From Diphasiastrum complanatum (taxonomy: Eukaryota; Streptophyta; Lycopodiopsida; Lycopodiales; Lycopodiaceae), in contig CM055111.1 of assembly GCA_029204225.1 (NCBI GenBank), positions 21,592,507 through 21,656,506 on the forward strand: a stretch of DNA of 64,000 nucleotides. Reading direction: 5' to 3'. Shown here piece by piece: positions 1 to 11,020 of the stretch (the stretch's first letter is position 1; each line of letters begins with the position of its first letter). The translations under genes and the position numbers were made by a program. The notes below the pieces were generated by a model. That model was not told where the DNA came from, did not search any database, and saw nothing but the letters and a program-made list of their open reading frames with translations.

Positions 1-34
1 AAACCATCGAGGAAGCTAAGCTTCAGCTCCTGCC

Positions 35-659
35 TGTTGAATTTCACACGTGTGGACTGTCCACAACATGTACTTGTGACCTCCTAAGGTGTGTAGATGC
101 ACCAAGATCAAGACTAGATTGAGATTCAAGATCTATCTTTGATTCTATGGCAAAAACACACTACTACATGCATTCAATCACTTCCAACTCTCACTCACAC
201 GTGTGGGAAGTGTTCCAAAAGTAATCTAAGTAAAAACAAGATGCTCTCCTTGGGTAGAGAGAGAAAGCTAGAAAATCACTTACACTCAAAATCCACTCAA
301 TCTCAAAATCAATTAGATCCAAATGAGGAGTACAATGATACTAGTAGATTCATGAGCTACCACTATGCTTAACTATGATTGGACCACACTTTTCCACCTC
401 TTAATCCTATTGGACCATTGATCCATGCGCCTCTAAATTCTATTGGACCATTTTCAAGCAAACCTCAAATTCTATTGGACCACTCATGGTTCCACCTCTA
501 AATCCTATTGGACCTCTTAAACTTCATCAAACAAAAGCATTACACTTGTCTACACTCTAATTGGCACAAGTTTGGCCTCCTACTCTATTTTGGCTCAATA
601 GTGGCTCACAAGTGGAAATGGATAATTTGCCATCTATGCCAAATTTGACCCTATCAACA
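35..659 (-). repeat. 3' LTR of copia-1 (about 625 bp)
   Basis: On the + strand it begins TGTTG and ends CAACA, the expected short terminal inverted repeat. Its first ~55 bases match the sequence at 4282-4336 next to the primer-binding site. The right end at 659 is chosen from the CAACA terminus; the other LTR is truncated, so it cannot be confirmed by alignment. Confidence 0.75.
378..514 (-). promoter_or_regulatory. Five evenly spaced CCAAT-box repeats in LTR U3
   Basis: ATTGGACC (GGTCCAAT in element orientation) occurs at 378, 409, 442, 474 and 507, with spacings of 31, 33, 32 and 33 bp. Each sits in a degenerate unit resembling 'cctctaaatcctattggacca'. CCAAT elements are typical plant promoter motifs, and U3 is where LTR promoters lie. 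Regulatory function is inferred. Confidence 0.6.
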
Positions 660-951
660 TCCTACACCTAAATGCTTGACTATGAAATTCTATGAGACCC
701 CTATATCAAACATTTTTATTTACTTTACAATTCTCCACACTTGGGAACATCCTCCACACATGTGAGATTCACTTACAAACTTCTATCATAAAAAAATACC
801 AAGCTAGATTTTTGCCAATTTCTCACACTCCTCAAAAAAATAGCCTGGAAAGGTACTAGATCACTTGAGAAGTTTGTAAATCTTTTTGAGTGGATCCTTT
901 GGTATGCATAAGAAGTGAAGATCAGCCAAGGGATCCATCATAGCATCACCC

Positions 952-2637
952 TCACCATATCCATGATAAGATCTCTTTGGTAGAGATCTCTTGCCAATGC
1001 CTTTGAAGAGTGCTCCACCAATATGCCACTATGATCATGGGCTTCCTCCATGATTGATGATGATCTTTACTTTGAAAGTTCCACTTGCATGATGGATGCA
1101 CCATAAATAGAGAAATCTGAGGCTTCCAAGCCTCATAAGGATCATGGAGATCAAGATCATAAGATGTGAAACAATGGTGATTACAAAGATTATGCTTTCT
1201 AGCTTGACTAGTCCACATACAATGAACTATATCCATGATGGATCTAATCTTGATATCAAAGACTACCTTGATCTTTTTTAGGCTAGTTACTCTCTCAAGG
1301 ATGTAAGTGTCCACTTTGGATGCTTCACTTAATCTCAAGAGGAGTTTACAATTTGCCTCAAAACATGTGAAAACATGATTTTCAAAAAAGTGAGTACCAA
1401 GCTCAATCTTGTTCTTACTAGAACCAAGAGCATACTTTTGACAATACAATATCTTGCTTTCAAAAAGTATTGGAAACACATCTAAGTCAATAATGACAAG
1501 AAACATGTCCATACCATAAGCATCATACAAAACTAGTATAGCTTTTCTTGAACTTTGAGATCCAAAAAATTCAATGAAGCAAGATAGCATTTCAAGCAAA
1601 GGAAGATAAGCATATATGAATGTGTTGTAGTAGATACAACATGAAAGATGCCCCTCTTTGCCATGTAAAGTGAGCCATAAAGACTCGGCCATGCATCTTG
1701 AAGATCTTCTTGAAATCATATGAAGAAGAAGCTCCTCCTCACACATTGGCCCCATCATAACTTGAATACCTTCAAAAAAGATAACTTGTGATGCTTCTTG
1801 AGAAGCCTTGATCTCGGCCACTTCCAAGATTGAATCTTCATGCAATGTGACATCTCTATTCACAATCACTTTTGAAATAGAGAGTGTAAAGACACTAAAG
1901 GCCTCCTTGATGGATGAGTATCCAATGATGATCCATGATCTTGGATCATCATTCCTTCTTGTTTCCAAGGGAATATGTGCAAAGCAAGCACTACCAAGTT
2001 CACTAAGGTGATCAACCTTAGGCTTCATCTTGAATAAAATTTCATATGGTGCTATTCCTTCAAGAGCTCCAATACTCCTCAAAGCTTTGATCTTCAATGA
2101 GAATTTCTTCTCAACATATGCTTTGAAGAATAAGGAATAATCATACACCATAATACTTGAAGAGAGAAGATATGTGCATCTTGTGTGATCATCCTCCTTT
2201 GAAATATTGGACATATACGAAACATCAAGAGAGTTTGAACTCTCACTTGGATCCAATTTGTAGATGCCTTCAAATCTTGATCCATATGCAAGGATCTCAC
2301 CATCCTTCTTAATCACACAATTGTCAATATTGAAATTGACATCAAAGCCACTATCAAGAAGTTGGCCAACACTTAAGATGTTCTTTGTAAGCTTTGGAAC
2401 AAAAAGAACATTGTTGAGAAAGAGATCTTTAGAAGATGCAAGCTTCAAGGGAATAATCCCTACTCCTTCAATATTGCACTCATGCTTGCTTGCAATGTAT
2501 ATGGTCTTCTTGACTCCATCATAAGGCATAATAGATGAAAAAAAGTGCTTGGAACCACCCATACGTGAAGATGCTCCACTATCAATATACCATGAGTCAT
2601 CCTTGTTGAAGGTGGAAGAGGAGAAGCTTGATGCCAT
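952..2637 (-). pseudogene. copia-1 pol remnant: protease and integrase tail fused to unrecognised sequence
   Basis: This is a 561-codon open frame. Near residue 16 is WYIDSGASSRM, the copia aspartic protease motif DSGA. It is followed by the usual 'ILSVGQL' and 'GIYKLD' segments of the protease/pre-integrase region. Near residues 185-270 are integrase C-terminal motifs (APYEILFKMKP; IIGYSS; VIVNRDVTLHEDS). The HHCC and DDE integrase core between them is absent. After about residue 290 the frame stays open for some 270 residues with no similarity I recognise to copia reverse transcriptase or RNase H. The product, if made, could not copy the element. Confidence 0.75.
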
Positions 2638-2721
2638 AAGAGAGCCTTCTCCATCACTTGCAATATAGTCTTCTTTCTCATTGGTGATGTTGACTTGATT
2701 GAGTTGATTCTTCTTCTTGAA

Positions 2722-3526
2722 GCAATTGGTGGCATAATGGCCTTTCTTGACACAGTAAAATCACTTGATCTTCTTCTTCTTGAGATTTGAAGTAGAAGCA
2801 TGAGAGGTATCCTCCTCCTCCTCTACATCTTGGCCTTTAGCTTTGTCATTAGAGAAGTGATGGTGTTTCTTCTTACTCCTCTCTTTGTGCTTGGCAAATA
2901 GAACTTTGCCATCATCATGATTGAGTGATAGCTTGTCCATCCTCAAGAGTTTGTACTCTTGTCTTGATTCTTCAAAAATAAGCACACTTTGAAGGGCCTC
3001 CAAACTTGATAGTTCCTCCTTAATGGCATAGGATTGGAAAAGGTTGTCATATTTATCTCTCAAGCCATTGAGAATGACTTGGACTAGCTCACTTTGATTG
3101 ATTGAGTCACCAATACATGCAAGCTCCCTATGTATATCCTTGACTCTCAAAACATAATTAGATGCACTCTCATCACTCTTTTGACTACTTTGGAAGATTT
3201 AATTTCTAAGAGTGAGGAGCCTAGAGGTGTTCTTAGCCTCATAGATGGACTTGAGACAATCTCAAGCTTCATGATGTAGAACAATCACCAATCTCCCTCA
3301 ATAGCTCATTAGAGACATTCATCTTAATGTAGTGGAGAGCCATCCTAGCTCTCTTCTTGTATTTTTGTACTTCTTGAAGGACTTGAGGCTCCTCCTCAAT
3401 CCCAAGTACAATGTCCATCACATCTTGGAGTATCAAGATGGACTCCATCCTCAACTTCCATATTGAATAATTGGAAGTAGACAATCTCTCACTTGGTTGC
3501 AACAAGTATGAACTCATTGAAGTCAT
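2722..3526 (-). pseudogene. copia-1 gag, frameshifted, with nonsense codon in the zinc knuckle
   Basis: The N-terminal part (3526 down to 3269) begins MTSMSSYLLQPSERLSTSNY and has the copia gag N-terminal pattern (NYSIWKLRMESIL). The second part (3150 down to 2761) is the UBN2-type gag core, ending in a basic Lys-rich stretch. The frames differ, with the break at about 3150-3269. The second frame stops with TGA at 2763-2761. Reading on gives F-Y-C-VKKG-H-YATN-C, so the stop sits exactly where the first Cys of the CX2CX4HX4C knuckle should be (TGC to TGA). Confidence 0.75.
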
Positions 3527-4268
3527 GTAAAGTGGAGATAAATAAAAGTGTTGAACAAAAAATGTTGCTTCTCTCTCACTATAGGATCCAATAATGGTGT
3601 GCTACCATCTCCTATGCAAGATCTTGCAACAAACTGTGAGACGATTCTCACTAGCTATCTCAATCTCTCCAAAACTAGATCTACTTCACATCAAATGATG
3701 GAGTATGGGCAAAGTTAGGATCAAACACTCTTAGCACGTGTGAAATATGCTAAGAAACCAAATTTGACTCAAATACAATGATATTGCATGAAACAAAATG
3801 GCTAAGATCTCAAAACAGTGCCTAGATCACATATAGATGAGATTGGTAAGCATTCAACTATGATTTTGGATCAAACAAGCAATCGCTTGACCAAACCAAA
3901 TGTGTCCACCCAGGTCTAGGTGCCCTACCTAACCCTCTTCAAAGCTTATAACTTTTGATTGGCACAACCAAATGGAATGAAACGGATTGCATCAAAAACT
4001 AGACAAAAATAGCTTCAAAACAAGCTATCTAGCAAGATTTTTGGATCAAACATGAAAGAGAACTCCCAAACTGAAATTGGATGTTCCTCACACGTGTATG
4101 AGCACCTGATTCCGTACAGTACCAGGTCAAACCCAATCAATGCCCTATTGATCTCTTTTGATCGAAAATTGGACAAGATAGCTAGGAAAATGGATCTTGA
4201 CAATTTCTACTCAAGATTGATGAATAGTTTTCACTCAAATGGATCAAAATGCATGGTAACTTTAGGTA
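3527..4268 (-). other. copia-1 untranslated leader
   Basis: This AT-rich stretch between gag and the primer-binding site has no supported ORF. Its position makes it the element's 5' leader. Confidence 0.6.
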
Positions 4269-4281
4269 GGCTCTGATACCA
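4269..4281 (-). other. Primer-binding site (initiator tRNA-Met type) of copia-1
   Basis: The minus strand reads TGGTATCAGAGCC, the common plant copia primer site complementary to the 3' end of initiator tRNA-Met. It abuts the LTR end at 4282. Confidence 0.9.
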
Positions 4282-4336
4282 TGTTGAATTTCACACGTGT
4301 GGACTGTCCACATGTACTTGTGGTCTCCTAAGGTGT
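4282..4336 (-). repeat. Truncated 5' LTR of copia-1
   Basis: Nearly identical to the LTR terminus at 35-90 apart from a small gap and a few substitutions. Homology ends at about 4336, where gypsy gag sequence begins. Confidence 0.8.
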
Positions 4337-5491
4337 TTACGTGGAAGTAGTTGCTGTCTAGGTAGTTCTTGGACATGGACTAGTGTCATATAACGTGGGT
4401 TATATGGTGCTTGTGGGTGTGCGCATGGGGCATATTGTTGAGGTCGAGAGTATTGCATGTTGCATGGGTTGTACCTACAGTTAGATGTGGTATGGGTGGT
4501 CGTATCACACAGTATACAGTGATGTGGTGTGTAAGGATTGTGTAATGGGCACTCATTACCGGTATGTGGACCACGACATTGTGGGCACCAAGTGTCTTCT
4601 TGCCGATGGATAGTGTTACCAGATGGCAATTGCTCTGGCAACCGACTTTGGAAAGATTTCAAAGCTTGTTGAAATTCTTTGTTGAATTTCTCCATTTGTT
4701 GTTGATGTTGTTGATTCATCAATTCAAACTGAGATTTCCAGACCTGGTCAGAATCTCGGGGCTCACTTGGACGGTTATCAGGGAATACACGGTGAGTTTT
4801 TTTCTCTTTCTGGTCCTCATCATCAAAACCTTCATCTTCTTCACGAATGGCGTCGGACATAGCAGATTTAAGAATAAAATACTCTTCGCTAGGTTTAAGC
4901 TTTTCCCGGATGCGTCTAAGAAGACCAATGATAAACCAATGATCAACATTTTATCAGTTAGTTGTTCCTGGACTTGACTTCTGAGATGCTTAAAGCGCTC
5001 AATATAGTCATGTACGCGTTCATCTTTTTTTTATTTTTATATTACTAAGGCGTACAAATGGGCTTTTTGTGAGTCAGAAAGGTTGGAAGCGTTTAAAAAA
5101 GGACTCTTTCAACTCTGACCAGTCTTGTCGATCATCACAATCAAGGTTGAAAAACCACTCTCGTGCTTTATCTACCATGGTCATCGAAAAAAATTGGACT
5201 TCTGCATTGTCAGTATATTCTCCATACACTTCGCATGCATTCTCAAAGACTTGTAAAAATCTATGAGGGTCCACATTACCATCGAACTTTGGTGATTTCA
5301 TTATCGGATTGGGTAGTATGATGAGCATTGTGAACGGGTTGATCATCAAGATTTTCAGACTGATTGGGTCTCCACCTGGATGGTCCAGGATCTTGATTTA
5401 CCTGAGATATAAGGTAATAGGGTTTGTTCTCATCATTTGGATGATTGGGCGGTGTAAACTCGTCCAAAAGTTCTTCTGGTAAGCTGGCCAT
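4337..5491 (-). pseudogene. Ty3-gypsy gag fragment (gypsy-1)
   Basis: The gag start is the ATG at 5491 (MASLPEELLDEF...). A frame break near 5290 leads to a Retrotrans_gag core (KFDGNVDPHRFLQVFENACE ... AREWFFNL ... FFKRF) at 5074-5320. A second break near 4900 leads to an acidic, Gln-rich segment and two zinc knuckles: CPQCRGPHTGNEC (one residue short of the classic spacing) and CILCDTTTHTTSNC (classic CX2CX4HX4C). The frame runs into the copia-1 LTR remnant, so no protease or pol survives. Confidence 0.75.
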
Positions 5492-6000
5492 GAGAATTGA
5501 TGGGATTCGACTTAGATGTGATGCAACTGGTAAAAATGCGACAAAAAATGCTACAAAAAAAGTTTTTTGCGACAAAATTTTTGCGATAAAAGGTGACACA
5601 AAAAACCTACAAAAAATGCAACAAAGTTTTTTGTGAAAAAATCTTTCCCTTTCTCTCTCACAAAAAATAACAGAGGTATTCAAGACTTGACTTGTGTCAA
5701 AATAACAATGAATCAATCTGTATAAGTATTCATGCCTCTTGCCAAGTGCAAGAATCTTATTTGTCCTATCCACAATTTGACATTGATCAGACTCAGACTC
5801 TATCCTATGACCTAAATCAGTAATTCTAAGGTTGTATTGCCTCTGATTAAAGCCCTCATGCACTCGATTGGTGGTGGAAATCGAATCAAATTAAAATTTT
5901 TATTACTAAGTGTTTTTTTGAGACTTGAGGTTGTGCTTCAGAGTAACAAAAAAAACAATTGAAAATTCATTCTATCTCTATGTACTTCTTTGATGTTTAT
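5492..6000 (-). other. Leader upstream of gypsy-1 gag; T/A-rich repeats
   Basis: The stretch 5520-5650 is a run of degenerate 'gcgacaaaaaattt' repeats. I find no confident primer-binding site or LTR boundary. Confidence 0.35.
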
Positions 6001-6054
6001 AATCAGACTAAGGATTACAATTTTTTGGGTGGGTGTTGAACGTTAAATAATGAT

Positions 6055-7680
6055 TTGCTTAGTTTACACCCCACATTTCCTAGCCCGCTAGAGAATGAAT
6101 CTAAAATTGTATCTCCAAATACTCAGTCTTTCATGGATCTAATCAATGACTCCAATATTCCCTTTAAGGCCAACTTACAACTTGAAATTCTTCAAAGCCC
6201 TCCTCTCTTTCAATCCTCTTCTTGTGGAGAACTTTATCAGATGGAGTATGAGCAATAAGAAACTATAGAAACGTTGGTGAATCTTGGATCTAGTGTATTA
6301 CCAAAGACGCTCGAAATGCTAGTAGGAGTGCAGTCATCAAAGATTTACAAAGCCCTTTACCCTGGAGGCTTCGAGAAATGGGATGGCTTTGAGGAGGAAG
6401 AACCCCGATAGGGAAGTTTTTTGCCTTCTAATTCTCAATATTTATTGGGCCTTCATTAGCAACTTCACCAAGCTATCCAAGAAATGGTGGAGGACAAGGC
6501 ATTGGTGGATCTACACATTCTAGAACTAGGCCATGACAATACTTTGATGGCTCATAAGCTGATACAAATAAAGAATATGTTGTTGGTGTCAAAGCAACAT
6601 GAGCACAAGGACACCAAGCAATTGAAGGAAGTGCAAGCACATGAGCGGCCTTGTAGAAATATGTTAGACTAGCCTACACAATGCACAAGAGCAAGTAAAT
6701 TAGGCCGTCCTTGAAGCTAAGCAGTTAGATCCCATTATTTCAAAGTTAGTTGGACATGGCCCAATTTGAGAAGAAATAGATATTGAAAGAGTTAACTAAT
6801 GTGTCAACTGAACGAGATTGTCTTTTGGCAACTCTTGTGATGCAAATGCCTACCTCTCAGCATGAAATCTCATACTTGATGTAGAGAGTCTCAGCCTACA
6901 AGACCACATTTTTGGGCTTTCAACAGAAATTTGACCAGTACAAATTGATGGCAATGCAAGAAGTTGCCGAGGCAATTCAGACGGGTCCCCAGATTCAAAT
7001 CCCCCTTTAGTCTCAATCTCACCCCAATATATTGAAGAAGAGCAAGGTGGAGATGGTGGTGCTTTTCAAGATGTCTAGGATCAAGGTGGGGATGTCTCAC
7101 AAGAAGTACAAAAGGCTTCATCTTCTACAACTAAATCATGAAGACACATACTTGCATCAAGGGCTTTTAAGCCACCGACCATCATTGAAGGAGAAATATA
7201 AGAGTTTCTAAAGCAACATTCTTATAAATCTTCGAGAGGTGGTTAGGTTCTCAAGTTTTGCATGTCAAAGATCAAGGCAAATTATTCAAATAGATATCCG
7301 TGCTTGGTGATCAATCCAAGTGGCGATTATCCATTTTTGAAAAGAACCTTGTGGCAATCAATACTTATATTGTGAGTCCACGCCAGTTGCGGGTGGATCC
7401 CTATTACGTGCTGATGCCAAGATGGAAGAAATGGGCAGAGTGTGGCATCCCAATGGGCAGAATATCATGCACATTGGCCAATTATTTGTCAAAGTATAAT
7501 TGGGCCATTTCCTTGGATTTTTACCACGCGCTTACAAATTTTGCACAACAATACTTGACCACCAAATTCGACTATGAGACAAGTTGCGGCGTATGCATAG
7601 GACCTTTGGCAACATCAAGACCAATTGGGATGATTTCTTGCCAGATATGGCATTTGATACTAACGTGCGGCTAAAGTATT
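6055..7680 (+). pseudogene. Unrecognised broken coding-like region
   Basis: Several short + strand open segments lie in a row: 6055-6258, 6484-6672 (Leu/His/Lys-rich, possibly coiled coil: LVDLHILELGHDNTLMAHKL) and 7300-7674 (YVLMPRWKKWAECGIPMG). They look like one long protein broken by stops and shifts. I do not recognise the family. An accessory gag-like ORF of a retroelement is the likeliest explanation, as all neighbours are retroelements. Confidence 0.3.
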
Positions 7681-8247
7681 GGGACATCAAAGATCAATTG
7701 TTGTTAGCAAGATTGTATTATAGAGTATCGATGATCGGTGGATCTTGGAAAAGTTAGTTTGTGACGTAGACAATATGAAGGTGGCTTAAGGGGGCGCACA
7801 AGTGTTTTCTTCTACACCACATGACTAGAATCTCGAGCAACTTACTTTTATGGAGAAGGTCACATCACATTTCATCAAGCAACGACATGAAAAGAAAAGC
7901 TCACTTAGCCAATAAATGGTTCTACACAGGTGTCATGGGACCGTCACCAATTTTGATGGGGGATATCGTTTTGGCCTCACTGGCTATTAGCCAATTCCTA
8001 CCTCTCTTGTTATTTGAATTTGAAAAAGTGGTGGAAAACACCACCCTTTATTCACGACCTTGATTTTTAGGCCTCTAAAAAATTCAACTTTTGCAATGGC
8101 CTATAAAGTACTTTTATGTCTATCTATCACTAACATATCAATGTGATCATTGGTTGACACACAGGGCACCAAATCCCTCACACTTATTTAACTAATTTAG
8201 ATCTCTCAAAACTATGTACATGGTGAGCCCATTTTCCACTATAAATA
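7681..8247. other. No recognisable gene
   Basis: No ORF here resembles a known family. A TATAAAT at 8241 precedes the copia scrap, but nothing ties it to a transcript. Confidence 0.4.
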
Positions 8248-8460
8248 ATGGCACCATGTACGTCAGCTTTTATGTTCAATCAAAGAAAATTGGAGACTCT
8301 ACCATTTTGGCAATTGGAGGTCCTTGCTTCTCCTTTGACTCCATCTCTCTCATGTTTAACCAATGTATTCTCATTGGTTTCACAAATTAATTATGAAACA
8401 AAGTGGTTCATTGACTTAGGTGCCACAAGGCACGTGATTGGCAACATAATTTGATTCAAG
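8248..8460 (+). pseudogene. Ty1-copia protease fragment
   Basis: The frame contains NYETKWFIDLGATRHVIGN, matching the copia protease signature WxxDSGAT.H with the catalytic-loop Ser replaced by Leu. No other copia domain is continuous with it. Confidence 0.5.
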
Positions 8461-9001
8461 AACTTAAATTTTTTCACATGGGAAGGTGAAGAACATAAGC
8501 AATGTGCCTTATTATTGGTGTAATGGCAAATCAACAACCTAGAGTTGAGTTTGTCAAGGACATATGATGCTTGATGAAAAATATGGATCAAGATAACTCT
8601 TGTGGTCTCTCTAAGTTTGATGCAACCAAGCTCGATGAATAAGACACGACACAGTCTCTTATATCTCAATCTCATCTATGACATCAAATGATAAGTCATC
8701 CAATTATCAACTATGATAGTTTAGATTCACTTAACTCTGGTGAATGGTTTGCCAAGAGTGCATGATGTGCAATACTCAATTTGTGAGAGGCTTATGTACA
8801 TGTGTAAACAAGACTTAAAGTGAATGTGTTTTGAGGGTTGGGCCCTCCACTAGTTAGTCCCTTTGTTTGTGAAAACCAGCCTATTCATGATAAGAACCAA
8901 GAGCAAGGATTTCCAATATATGTGCGCCCTTTCTCATTTTTGTGATTCGTCTGGCAATATTTGTTGGATCGCAATTCAGGCGATTGGAGCGAGAGAGAGA
9001 T

Positions 9002-9088
9002 ATGAAGCAGCTGGTTCATCATCTGGCAATGCGCCTTGGCTCCAGCGGAGGGCTTTCAGGACGGTTGCACATTCCATTATGCTGGCAA
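9002..9088 (+). CDS. IVD: IVD exon 1 (presequence)
   Basis: There are 29 codons from ATG, beginning [17 protein letters not shown] and ending LCWQ before the donor caa|gtaaga, phase 0. The peptide has Arg, Lys and His but no Asp or Glu, and alternates basic and hydrophobic residues as mitochondrial presequences do. It is assigned on position, phase and composition; the sequence itself is not conserved between species. An in-frame GTG upstream (8942) was not taken. Confidence 0.6.
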
Positions 9089-10942
9089 GTAAGAAATATT
9101 GTTTCTACAATGAGCTGGTTGTGAGAAGAGCGACCAATTATTTTCTAAGCTTCTACTGTAATAGCACAGATTATTTTTGTGTGAAAAGAATGATCGATTA
9201 TTTTTGTAAGTGCTTTACTGAAATCTTGTGGATGTTCAAATGATGGAGCTGGCTATTGGCGCAACAAGCAAAATGGTGTACTGGAGGAATTGGAGTAACG
9301 CTAAGAAAGTATTATTAATTAATGCTTTAAGAGGCCTTAATGGATTGGCATGCTTGCTTTTGAATCGAAGTGCAATCAAGCTTGACCGATTTATCTTTCA
9401 TTGACTAGGTTTCGCAATGATTTAGTTTCTGGATGTTCAAGCCATCTGCGACGTCTTTATGTTAGATATAGAACTTAGCAAACAAATTTTGCAGAAAATT
9501 TTCCATTTGATATAAGAAACTTCTTTCTTGGTTTTTCTTACCCCGTTCAATCCTTTCCATCAATAGAAGAGTTTTAAACCACTTGTTCGTGTTTTCGTGT
9601 TAACCTTTTTTACTTCATAATAGGATTTTTTATAACGTTTTGAGATAAATGAACTTGCACACCAATAAAGATCAACCTTGCTTACGAGCTTAACTCAGCC
9701 CAAACGCAGGTAAAACGGTCACACTTCAAAAGAAATGGAAGCCGAGCGCGAACTCAAAGACCAAAGCTCTCGCAATAGAATGTTATCTAGCAGCTGCACG
9801 GCTACTCTATCTTGCCATCCTTAATTGATCATGCTGCAATAGATTCTATTACATAATAAATTACAGCAGTGATTTCGTGGAATTTTATGACACCATTAGA
9901 GACCATATGGATTCTTCACGGGTATGAGGATTTGTCGGATGTCCTATTGGGGGTTGAAAGTAGCAATAAAGTATATGCACTGAGGGATGAGTTATGTATC
10001 TGAAGGGGGTTTAGATTATGACAAGGACAGACGATTAGAACCATTGGGAACACAAATATGCTGGTAAGGATTTTGGGTTAGAAGAAAAGAAATAATTTGT
10101 GAGAATAGTGAGGTCCGCAAGGAATAGATAAGTGTAGGTTTCGTAAGGATCAAGTTGAAGCCAAAATTTGTACTTCAATTTTTCATTTATGTTGTGCATA
10201 TGGTATACTACAGAGCTAGTTTACTTTGAATAGATAGTAACACCTAAAGTGGGAAGTAAGTAGCAACATATTCTCGTTAGGGACCACCTGTGATTATTTT
10301 TGTCAGTTACACATAACTTAACTATAGGTGCTGCCCCACGTACAGTTGATTCAGTTAGGAACTTCAGTTAGTGCTAATTAAACCAGTGTATTTTCCATCC
10401 TTGCTTAACCAACGTGAAAGGTGATGGTTAACTAACTAAAAGATTGATTGAACAACAGCATGGGCAGCATTTCATCCTCATAAGTGTTACGAATGTTCAG
10501 TCAGGTGCCAACGTTCAGATGTTTCTGCTCGTGAAGTCTTCGAAAGGATGACCTCTATATATGGGTGTCATATTGTGAAACTCTTTGATCATATAAAGGT
10601 AAGTAATCACTTGAAAGATGGTTTTAGCTTGATCTGTATCCCATATCTTATATATATGGCTGTCGGTGCAACTGTATGTTAAAGAGGTGACACTTACTCT
10701 ACATCTTTGATGTGTCTGTGAAAACATAATCTCTCTGTATTGACCAAGGAGGTCTTTGAAGCCCTTCCCTAATTTGCCCATATTTGCCGGTCTCATACTA
10801 AAATCAGGCCCCGTGAAGAGAACCCCTAGCTTATTGCTCTCACCCCCATTTTAAGAGGTACCGGATTTCAACTCATCAATGTATAGAATAGATTAGCATG
10901 AATAGAGTAAGTACTATATCTGACGCGCGCGCGCGCATGTGT

Positions 10943-11020
<78 letters not shown>

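Larger units (their letters stand above)
35..4336 (-). mobile_element. Ty1-copia LTR retrotransposon (copia-1), decayed, 5' LTR truncated
   Basis: The element reads on the minus strand. Order from right to left is 5' LTR remnant, primer-binding site, leader, gag, protease/pol, 3' LTR. The same LTR end (TGTTGAATTTCACACGTGTG) occurs at 35 and again at 4282, where it directly follows the complement of a tRNA-iMet primer site. Homology between the two LTR copies stops near 4336, where a gypsy fragment begins, so most of the 5' LTR is missing. Gag is frameshifted and has a nonsense codon. The pol ORF has protease and integrase C-terminal similarity, but I see no integrase core, reverse transcriptase or RNase H. 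It is therefore non-autonomous and dead. Confidence 0.85.

Noticed and set aside
8237..8250. TATAAAT upstream of exon 1 as the IVD promoter
   Set aside because: It lies 760 bp from the start codon and directly before a copia protease scrap, so it may belong to the retroelement.
10515..10796. 93-codon minus-strand frame as a gene or exon
   Set aside because: No recognised family and no splice or neighbour support.
10945..11017. Regular repeat array considered as CRISPR
   Set aside because: Pure dinucleotide microsatellite with no spacers.
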